A stretch of 64,000 nucleotides of DNA from Actinomadura opuntiae. GTDB taxonomy: Bacteria; Actinomycetota; Actinomycetes; Streptosporangiales; Streptosporangiaceae. The DNA is taken from the NCBI RefSeq assembly GCF_030283205.1, contig NZ_JASNWF010000038.1, positions 1 through 64,000 of the forward strand. Direction: 5' to 3'. A program made the translations under genes and the position numbers. The notes beneath the pieces are model-generated. The model was not told the DNA's origin. It saw only the letters and a program-made list of their open reading frames with translations, and made no database searches. Below are positions 57,870 to 64,000 of this stretch, piece by piece. Positions within the stretch are counted from its first letter, which is position 1, and every line of letters starts with the position of its first letter.

Positions 57870-59270
57870 TCAAGCCGCTTCGGCCCGATCGCGCCACCAT
57901 TCGCGGCCACGCTCGGGGAGCGTATAGATCGGGTCGTAGTACTCATACTGGCGTGTCAGGGCGTCTGGATCGGACAGTTCCAGTCCGGTGCGGTAGTTCT
58001 TCGTCCAGTAGGAGACGCCGCGCTCGCGGTCGTAGTCGGCGAGCTGGTGCACCCAGCGCTTGCCGACGTAGGGGACGTCGCACACGATGCGCGGCGTCGC
58101 GAAGCCCGGCAGGTAGCCCATGATCGCGTGCTGCAGCTCCTGCGCCTCCCAGACGGCGAGCCGCCAGTGCTCGCTGTTGGGGATCATGTCGCACATGTAG
58201 AGGTAGTAGGGCATGATGCCGGCCTCGTCGAGCAGCGCGAACGACAGGTCGAGCAGCGCGCCGGGGGAGTCGTTGACCCCGCGCAGCAGCACGCCCTGGT
58301 TGCGGACGTCGCGGACGCCGGTGTCGAGCATCGCCCGGGCCGCCTTGGCGACCAGCGGCGTCACCGAACCGGCCGCGTTGACGTGGGTGTGGATCGCGAT
58401 CTGCACGCCGCGCCCGTTCGCCTTGGCGGCCAGGCGCTCCATGCCGGCGCGGACCTCGTCCTGCAGCCAGTGCTGCGGCAGCCCCATCAGCGCCTTGCTG
58501 GCCAGCCGGATGTCGCGGATGTTGTCGATGTCCAGCAGCGCGCCGACGAACGCCTCCAGCCGCGGCCACGGCAGGTTCGCGACGTCGCCGCCCGACACCA
58601 CCACGTCGCGGACGCCGGGGGTGCGGCGCAGGTAGTCGAGCATGGCCTCGTGCCGGTCCGGGGGCCGGATCGTGAACTTGTGCTTGTCGACGTTCGGCGT
58701 GGAGTTGCCGACCAGGTCCATCCGGGTGCAGTGCCCGCAGTACTGCGGGCAGGTCGGCAGCAGCTCGGCCAGCACCTTGGTGGGGTAGCGGTGGGTGAGC
58801 CCCTCGACGGCCCACATCTCGGCCTCGTGCAGCGAGTCGCGGGTGGCGTAGGGGTGCGAGGGCCAGTCGGTGCGCCGGTCGCTGAACACCGGCAGCATGT
58901 AGCGCCGCACCGGGTCGGCGTAGAACGCCTCGGTGGAGGAGGTGTCCATGGTGTTGAGCATCTGCGGCGGGAGCAGCATCGACATCGTCGCGCGCTCCGC
59001 CTGGTCGCGCTCGAGGTCGGCGTAGAACGCCTCGTCCAGCAGGTCGCCCATGAGGGCGCGGAGCTGGCGGATGTTCTTCACGCAGTGCGCGCGCTGCCAC
59101 TGCGCCGACTCCCACTCCGCGTCCGTGACCTCGCGCCAGCCGGGCAGCCGCCGCCAGTCGGGCTCCTCCAGCGGCCGGCGCCGGTAGGCGTACGGCTGGC
59201 GGGCCGCGTCCCGGTCGGCCACCGGGGTCCGGACGGCCGCGTCCGGGTCCGGATGCAGGGCAGTGGTCAT
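57870..59270 (-). CDS. kamA: Lysine 2,3-aminomutase (KamA family radical SAM)
   Basis: The 466-residue enzyme has the radical-SAM motif CPQYCGHC (C174, C178, C181) and the downstream VVVSGGDVANLPW, IHTHVNAAGSVTPL, RNQGVLLRGVND and YYLYMCDMIPNSEHW segments typical of KamA. It converts L-lysine to L-beta-lysine using SAM, PLP and an Fe-S cluster. The divergent kdd gene encodes a later step of lysine fermentation, which supports lysine rather than glutamate as substrate. The start at 59270 fits, with GGAGG upstream. Confidence 0.88.
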   Translation of the reverse strand: MTTALHPDPDAAVRTPVADRDAARQPYAYRRRPLEEPDWRRLPGWREVTDAEWESAQWQRAHCVKNIRQLRALMGDLLDEAFYADLERDQAERATMSMLLPPQMLNTMDTSSTEAFYADPVRRYMLPVFSDRRTDWPSHPYATRDSLHEAEMWAVEGLTHRYPTKVLAELLPTCPQYCGHCTRMDLVGNSTPNVDKHKFTIRPPDRHEAMLDYLRRTPGVRDVVVSGGDVANLPWPRLEAFVGALLDIDNIRDIRLASKALMGLPQHWLQDEVRAGMERLAAKANGRGVQIAIHTHVNAAGSVTPLVAKAARAMLDTGVRDVRNQGVLLRGVNDSPGALLDLSFALLDEAGIMPYYLYMCDMIPNSEHWRLAVWEAQELQHAIMGYLPGFATPRIVCDVPYVGKRWVHQLADYDRERGVSYWTKNYRTGLELSDPDALTRQYEYYDPIYTLPERGREWWRDRAEAA

Positions 59271-59306
59271 CGTCGACCGCCTCCTCGCGTCACATCGTTC
59301 GCATAA

Positions 59307-59341
59307 AAGTCTTGTATGGAGCCGACGTTACGGGAAGACTT
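59307..59341. promoter_or_regulatory. AAGTCTT / AAGACTT inverted repeat between kamA and kdd
   Basis: Two 7-bp inverted arms with 21 bases between them lie in the 155-bp divergent promoter region. The AT-rich TATATC further right could be the kdd -10. A shared regulator is possible. Confidence 0.35.
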
Positions 59342-59425
59342 CCACCGAAACTAGAGGTGACCGGTATATCTTCCGGGACATCACCATGGATCACACGGGA
59401 CACGGACGTTGCGGAGGGCGCGGGG

Positions 59426-60481
59426 ATGAGCGGAGCCGGGACGGCGGCGGGGACGGGGACCGCCGTGGGGCTGCACCGGGTGCTGGAGCCGGCGGGCGTG
59501 CTGCCGCAGGCGGCGGCGCGGCTGGACACCGACCCGGCGATCCGCCCCGACGAGGTGCGCGTCCGCGTCGAGCGGCTCAACCTGGACGCCGCGTCCTACC
59601 GGCAACTGCACACCGCGCACGGCGGCGACCCGGACGCGATCCGCGCCGAGGTGCTGCGGATCATCGGCGAGCGCGGCAAGATGCACAACCCGGTCACCGG
59701 GTCGGGCGGGATGCTCGTCGGCGCCGTCGAGGAGGCCGGGCCGGACTCCCCGCTCGGGCTGAAGCCCGGCGACCGCATCGCCACCCTCGTCTCACTCACC
59801 CTGACCCCGCTCGCCGTCACCGACGGCCTGGCCCGCTGGGACGGCCGCTCCGAGCAGATCCCCGCCGACGGGCACGCGATCCTGTTCGCGCGCTCCATCG
59901 CCGCCGTCCTGCCCGACGACCTGCCCGTCCCGGTCGCGCTGTCGGTGATGGACGTGTGCGGGGCGCCCGCGCTGACCGAGCGGGTCGTCGCCTCCCGCGA
60001 GCGTCCCGTCGTCGCGGTCCTGGGCGGCGCCGGCAAGAGCGGCTCGCTGTCGCTGGCGGCGGCGCGCCGCGCGGGCGCGTCGCGCACGATCGGGCTGGTG
60101 CCGACGGCCGCGGAGGAGGAGCTGCTGGCCGCGACGGGCCTGGCCGACGCGGTGGTGCGCGCCGACGCCCGCGACCCGGTCGCGGTCGCCGCCGCGATCG
60201 GCGAGCCCGCCGACGTCACCGTGGTGTGCGTGGACGTGCCGGGCTGCGAGCACGGCGCGATCCTGGCCACCGCGCCCGGCGGGACCGTGGTGTTCTTCTC
60301 GATGGCGACCTCGTTCTCGGCCGCCGCGCTCGGCGCCGAGGGGCTGGCCGCCGACGTGACCATGCTGATCGGCAACGGCTACGTCCCCGGGCACGCCGAG
60401 ACCGCGCTCGGCCTGTTGCGGTCGGAACCGGCGCTTCTCCCGCTGTTCACCGCCCGGGCGGGGGCGGATTCGGCAGAATGA
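59426..60481 (+). CDS. kdd: L-erythro-3,5-diaminohexanoate dehydrogenase
   Basis: The 351-residue NAD-dependent enzyme carries the motif GKMHNPVTGSGGMLVG, characteristic of 3,5-diaminohexanoate dehydrogenase, followed by a Rossmann domain (VVAVLGGAGKSGSLSLAAARRAGA). It deaminates 3,5-diaminohexanoate to 5-amino-3-oxohexanoate in lysine fermentation. The required lysine 5,6-aminomutase (kamDE) is not in this window. ATG 59426 has GGAGGG upstream. It is divergent from kamA. Confidence 0.85.
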   Translation: MSGAGTAAGTGTAVGLHRVLEPAGVLPQAAARLDTDPAIRPDEVRVRVERLNLDAASYRQLHTAHGGDPDAIRAEVLRIIGERGKMHNPVTGSGGMLVGAVEEAGPDSPLGLKPGDRIATLVSLTLTPLAVTDGLARWDGRSEQIPADGHAILFARSIAAVLPDDLPVPVALSVMDVCGAPALTERVVASRERPVVAVLGGAGKSGSLSLAAARRAGASRTIGLVPTAAEEELLAATGLADAVVRADARDPVAVAAAIGEPADVTVVCVDVPGCEHGAILATAPGGTVVFFSMATSFSAAALGAEGLAADVTMLIGNGYVPGHAETALGLLRSEPALLPLFTARAGADSAE

Positions 60482-60534
60482 TCGCCAGCTCCCCGGCTGC
60501 GGCGGGGAATCACGTGATCATCGAGGGAGACAGC

Positions 60535-61866
60535 ATGGCGAGCGTCATCGAGGTTCTGCACGGGCGCGATCCGAAGGAGCGCCAGCGGCAGATCGTGGAC
60601 GTGCTGGTCGAGGCGTTCGCGGACCTGATGGAGCGCAGCCCCGCCGAGTTCCGCCGCCGGTTCCGCAAGATGGCCTCCGACCCGTTCGCGTTCTACCGGG
60701 GCAGCGCCTGCCTGTTCTACGCCGACGTCCAGCACGACGACGACCGGTGGGCCGACGAGCGCACGAGCCGGGTGTGGATCCAGGGCGACCTGCACGCGCA
60801 GAACTTCGGCACCTACATGAACGACGACGGCGTGTTCGTGTTCGACGTCAACGACTTCGACGAGGCCTACGTCGGGCACTTCACCTGGGACGTCAAGCGG
60901 CTGGTGGCGAGCCTGGCGCTGCTGGCGTGGCAGAAGGCGATCTCCGACGCCGACATCCGGCGGCTGATCGAGACCTACGTGCGCGGCTACGTCGACCAGG
61001 TCCGCCAGTTCGCCACGCACGAGGGCGACGAGAAGTTCGCGCTCACGCTGGCCAACTCCGACGGCTACGTCCGCGACGTGCTGATCGAGGCGATGGGCGG
61101 CACCCGGATCGGGCTGCTGGCGGGCATGACGGTCGTCGAGGGCCCCGACCGCCGGTTCCGCGACCGGCCCGGCGTCCGCCGCCTCGACGATGCCGAGCGC
61201 GCCGTGGTGGAGGCCGCCTACCAGGAGTACCTGAACACGATCCCGGCCGAGAAGCGGTTCGGCAGCCTCACCTACCAGGTGAAGGACATCGTCGGCGCGT
61301 CCGGGTTCGGGATCGGCTCGGCGGGCCTGTCGGCCTACAACATCCTGGTGGAGGGCAACACCCAGGCGCTGGAGAACGACGTCATCCTGTCGATGAAGCA
61401 GGGCAACGTCGCCGCGCCGAGCCGGGTCGTCGACGACTCCCGCATCCGCGAGTACTTCCAGCACCACGGGCACCGCACCGCCGTGTCGCGGCGCGCGTTG
61501 CAGGCCAACACCGACCCCTGGCTCGGCTACACCCAGATCGACGGCGTCGGCTACGTGGTGCAGGAGCTGTCGCCCTACGAGGAGGACCTGGACTGGGGCG
61601 GCCTCACCGAGCCGGAGGACATGCTGTCGGTGCTGGACGACCTCGGCCGGGCCACCGCCAAGGTGCACTGCGTGTCCGACACCGACTCCGACCACACCCT
61701 GGTCGGCTTCCAGGTCGAGGACGCCATCAACGCGGTGATCGGCGCGGACGAGACCGCGTTCGTGGAGGACATGGTCGCCTTCGGCACCGGCTACGCCGAG
61801 ATCGTCCGCCGTGATCACGAGTATTTCGTGGACGCGTTCCGCAATCACCAGATCCCCGGCCTGTAG
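60535..61866 (+). CDS. DUF2252 family protein (kinase-like fold)
   Basis: The 443-residue protein has the DUF2252 landmarks ASDPFAFYRGSACLFYADVQ, VWIQGDLHAQNFGTYMNDDGVFVFDVNDFDEA with HxxN-type and acidic catalytic-like residues, and LVASLALLAWQK. Family members resemble aminoglycoside-phosphotransferase folds, but no activity is established. ATG 60535 has GAGGGAGA upstream. An ATG at 60478 overlapping the kdd stop is less likely because it lacks a ribosome site. Confidence 0.85.
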   Translation: MASVIEVLHGRDPKERQRQIVDVLVEAFADLMERSPAEFRRRFRKMASDPFAFYRGSACLFYADVQHDDDRWADERTSRVWIQGDLHAQNFGTYMNDDGVFVFDVNDFDEAYVGHFTWDVKRLVASLALLAWQKAISDADIRRLIETYVRGYVDQVRQFATHEGDEKFALTLANSDGYVRDVLIEAMGGTRIGLLAGMTVVEGPDRRFRDRPGVRRLDDAERAVVEAAYQEYLNTIPAEKRFGSLTYQVKDIVGASGFGIGSAGLSAYNILVEGNTQALENDVILSMKQGNVAAPSRVVDDSRIREYFQHHGHRTAVSRRALQANTDPWLGYTQIDGVGYVVQELSPYEEDLDWGGLTEPEDMLSVLDDLGRATAKVHCVSDTDSDHTLVGFQVEDAINAVIGADETAFVEDMVAFGTGYAEIVRRDHEYFVDAFRNHQIPGL

Positions 61867-61889
61867 CGTTCGGCCGCCGGCGGGCCGGG

Positions 61890-63494
61890 TCAGGCTGTGC
61901 CGGCGGCGCGGACGAGCAGGAGGGCGATGTCGTCGTGGCCCTGCTGGTCGGCCAGCAGGGCCAGGACGCCGTCGGCGGTCTCCTCCAGCGAGGGGGATCG
62001 CGAGGCGACGAGCGCGGACGCCAGCCGGGCGATGCCCTGGTCGACGGTGCGCATCCGGCTCTCCACCAGCCCGTCGGTGTAGAACGCCAGGGTCGCGCCG
62101 TGCGGGATGGCGCCGGCGAGCTGCTGGTACTCGGGCGGGTGCGCCGGGTCCGACACCCCGAGCGGCAGCCCGTGCGGGACGGCGAAGTGCCGGGCCGCGC
62201 CGTCGGCCAGCGTCAGCAGCGGAGGCGGATGCCCGGCGCACGCCAGCTCGCACCGCATCGTCGCCGGGTCGCAGACCAGGCACAGGCAGGTGGCGAACTG
62301 CGCGGCGTCCAGGTTCTGGGCGATGGTGTCCAGCCGGGTCAGCACCTCGGCGGGCGGCAGCTCGCAGCCGGCGAGGGTGTGCGCGGCGATCCGCAGCTGC
62401 CCCATCGCGGCGGCCGCGGTGACGCCGTGCCCGACCGAGTCGCCGATCACGATGGCGACCCGGTCGCCGGGCAGCTGGACGACGTCGTACCAGTCGCCGC
62501 CGACGTCGCTGCCGGCCGGAACGTACCGGTGCGCGATCTCGAGCCCGGCGGGGACGGTGACGCGGCCGGGCTTCAGGCTCGCCTGCAGCGCGGTCGCGGT
62601 GCGGTGCTCGCGCCGGTACAGGCAGGCGTTGTCGACGCAGGTCGCGGCGCGGGCCGCGAGCTCGCCCGCCAGCGCGGTGTCGGCGGGCGCGAACGGCAGC
62701 CGTCCGCGCTTGCGGCTGAACACCGCGAACCCCAGGACCCGCTCGCGCGCCACCAGCGGCACCGCCAGCAGCGACACGTGGTCCAGCAGCCCCTCCATCG
62801 CCGGGCCGGTGCGGTGCACGATCGCGTCGGGGATGGCGTCGCTGCCGAACTCGACCATGCGGGCGGTGTTGATGCAGCGGGCGTAGGGGGTGTCGGGCGG
62901 GTAGACGATGACCTCGTTGACGGGGAACTCGCGGGCCCAGGCGCGCGGGTCGTCCTCGGCGAAGGCGATCGCGAGCCGGCGCACCACCGCCGGGTGGGCG
63001 CCGGTCCCGGCGGGCGGGACGGGCCGGTCGTCGGCCAGCAGCGCCTCGAGCACGTAGATGGCGCCCGCGTCGGCGAACCGGGGCACCGCGACCCCGACGA
63101 CCTCCGCGGCGGTGCGGTGCAGGTCGAGCGTGGAGCCGATGCGGCGGCCCGCCTCGTTCAGCAGCTCCACCCCGTCGGCCCACGGCGGCGCGACGGTCAG
63201 CGCCACCAGCGTCTGGCCGGAGCCGGCCGCCATCGGCTCGCACGACACCAGCGGGTCGCCGCCCGGCAGCGGCAGCGTGCCGCGCCACGGACGGCCGGCC
63301 GCGGCCTGCTTGAGCGCGGCGGCCAGCGACCCGGCGGCGGCGCGTCCGAGCAGGTCGGCCAGCCGCGCGCCCACCGCGGCGGGCGCCGGGCAGCCCAGCA
63401 GACGGGCGGCGCCGCCGGTGCAGGCGGTGACCGTGCCGTCGGGGGTCAGCAGGACGGTCACCGGACCGGCGTGCGCTGCGAATGGCTCTGACAT
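61890..63494 (-). CDS. PAS-GAF-SpoIIE serine phosphatase
   Basis: The 534-residue protein has a PAS-like segment (about 8-100; VTVLLTPDGTVTACTGGAARLLG), a GAF domain (about 115-290; EAGRRIGSTLDLHRTAAEVV, LAVPLVARERVLGFAVFSRKRG) and a PP2C/SpoIIE domain (GSDVGGDWYDVVQLPGDRVAIVIGDSVGHG, FYTDGLVESR, GHDDIALLLVR). It is likely an RsbU-like phosphatase in a partner-switching pathway. No ATPase domain is attached. It is divergent from the methyltransferase gene. Confidence 0.92.
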   Translation of the reverse strand: MSEPFAAHAGPVTVLLTPDGTVTACTGGAARLLGCPAPAAVGARLADLLGRAAAGSLAAALKQAAAGRPWRGTLPLPGGDPLVSCEPMAAGSGQTLVALTVAPPWADGVELLNEAGRRIGSTLDLHRTAAEVVGVAVPRFADAGAIYVLEALLADDRPVPPAGTGAHPAVVRRLAIAFAEDDPRAWAREFPVNEVIVYPPDTPYARCINTARMVEFGSDAIPDAIVHRTGPAMEGLLDHVSLLAVPLVARERVLGFAVFSRKRGRLPFAPADTALAGELAARAATCVDNACLYRREHRTATALQASLKPGRVTVPAGLEIAHRYVPAGSDVGGDWYDVVQLPGDRVAIVIGDSVGHGVTAAAAMGQLRIAAHTLAGCELPPAEVLTRLDTIAQNLDAAQFATCLCLVCDPATMRCELACAGHPPPLLTLADGAARHFAVPHGLPLGVSDPAHPPEYQQLAGAIPHGATLAFYTDGLVESRMRTVDQGIARLASALVASRSPSLEETADGVLALLADQQGHDDIALLLVRAAGTA

Positions 63495-63595
63495 CGGTCC
63501 TTCACTGTCGGCTGCGCGAGGACGGCGGCGGTGTGATTCGCGTTACGCTGAATCCCCCCGCGGACGACGCCCTCGGCTGAAAAGGGAGACGATGC

Positions 63596-64000
63596 ATGGA
63601 CTCCGAGTGGATCCCACCCGAGGTCGACAGTCAGAGACCAAGCGTCGCACGGGTGTACGACTTCCTGCTCGGCGGAGGGCACAATTTCGCGTCCGATCGT
63701 GACCTGGCGACCGGGCTGCTGCGGATCGAGCCGCAGGCGCGGGAGCTCGCGCAGGCGAACCGGGCGTTCCTGCGCCGCGCGGTCCGCACGGCGGCGCGGG
63801 CCGGCGTCGACCAGTTCATCGACATCGGGTCGGGGATCCCCACACAGGGCAACGTGCACGAGGTCGCGCAGGGTGTCAACCCGGACGCGCGGGTGGTGTA
63901 CGTCGACAACGACGACGTCGCCGTCGCGCACAGCCGGTCGATCCTGGCGGGCAACGACCGCGCCACGGTGATCCAGGCCGACATGCGCCGCCCCCGCGAG
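63596..64000 (+). CDS. Cut gene: SAM-dependent methyltransferase of the DUF574 family
   Basis: The frame is open from ATG 63596 to the window edge (135 codons). The beginning PSVARVYDFLLGGGHNFASD and the SAM-binding FIDIGSGIPTQGNVHEVAQ, VVYVDNDDVAVAHSR are diagnostic for the actinobacterial DUF574 methyltransferases, whose substrates are unknown. AAAGGGAG lies upstream. These genes are often found near regulatory phosphatases, as here. Confidence 0.9.
   Translation, partial: MDSEWIPPEVDSQRPSVARVYDFLLGGGHNFASDRDLATGLLRIEPQARELAQANRAFLRRAVRTAARAGVDQFIDIGSGIPTQGNVHEVAQGVNPDARVVYVDNDDVAVAHSRSILAGNDRATVIQADMRRPRE

Noticed and set aside
60379..63288. 969-codon reverse frame spanning DUF2252 and part of the phosphatase
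   Set aside because: It is in a shadow frame of the real phosphatase (61890-63494) and antisense to DUF2252, with repetitive Arg/Ala/Asp composition.
1..64000. tRNA, rRNA, insertion sequence or prophage genes
   Set aside because: I looked for tRNA arms, transposase motifs and phage structural genes on both strands and found none that I could support.

Overview
The window is 64 kb of very GC-rich DNA, with strong third-position G/C bias, frequent GTG starts, actinobacterial lipoprotein, TetR/LacI/ROK regulator and SpoIIE-phosphatase families, an F420-type LLM flavoprotein and a DUF574 methyltransferase. It looks like chromosome of a filamentous actinomycete. The gene content suits Streptosporangiales/Thermomonosporaceae (Actinomadura-like), but that placement is inference. 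I see no rRNA, tRNA, insertion sequence, prophage or CRISPR array. Both ends cut through genes.

Layout. 1-6.3 kb: a reverse-strand trio (cut gene, small membrane protein, flavoprotein) divergent from a large YdiJ-type FAD/Fe-S dehydrogenase, then an unassigned protein. 6.4-17.0 kb: a Sir2 deacylase divergent from a sugar module (DeoR regulator, GH4 glycosidase, PfkB kinase, ABC binding protein and two permeases, large secreted PIG-L deacetylase). 17.1-21.7 kb: a GntR/UTRA regulator divergent from an inositol operon (iolG-like, iolC, Cgl0158-type aldolase, iolB). 21.9-24.2 kb: a lone ketosynthase and a DUF3068 protein. 24.5-28.4 kb: nirB plus a paralogous flavoprotein. 28.5-32.3 kb: MFS exporter with TetR regulator, gamma carbonic anhydrase, amidohydrolase and a 62-residue membrane protein. 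32.4-37.4 kb: Crp/Fnr regulator, 5'-3' exonuclease, ANTAR-SpoIIE phosphatase, M24 peptidase. 37.6-45.1 kb: a complete ABC importer (ATPase, binding protein, two permeases), a second ATPase and a LacI regulator. 45.1-53.4 kb: Lrp regulator, LLM flavoprotein and a second GH4 sugar module (ROK regulator, binding protein, two permeases, GH4, BadF-type kinase). 53.5-64 kb: FHA protein, acyl-CoA dehydrogenase, DUF3616 protein, P450, the divergent pair kamA/kdd for lysine breakdown, DUF2252, a PAS-GAF-SpoIIE phosphatase and a cut DUF574 methyltransferase.

How the genes may work together. There are three ABC sugar importers but only two ATPase genes, both at 37.6-43.9 kb and both of the MsmK/UgpC type that often serves several importers. 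The module at 7.4-17 kb sits beside the inositol operon, and the two promoter regions carry similar palindromes (9622-9631 and 17885-17898). With a secreted PIG-L deacetylase and a GH4 enzyme, this suggests capture and catabolism of an inositol glycoside such as a GlcNAc-inositol compound. That is a hypothesis, not a demonstrated function.

Several regulatory elements are directly visible. These are a pair of 26-bp operators in front of the MFS/TetR genes, two palindromes between the second ATPase and the LacI gene, an operator next to ROK, four CGTCACA repeats phased at exactly 17 bp, a 16-bp inverted repeat upstream of the Crp gene, and a 24-bp element present twice, 25 kb apart, just beyond the 3' ends of two unrelated genes.
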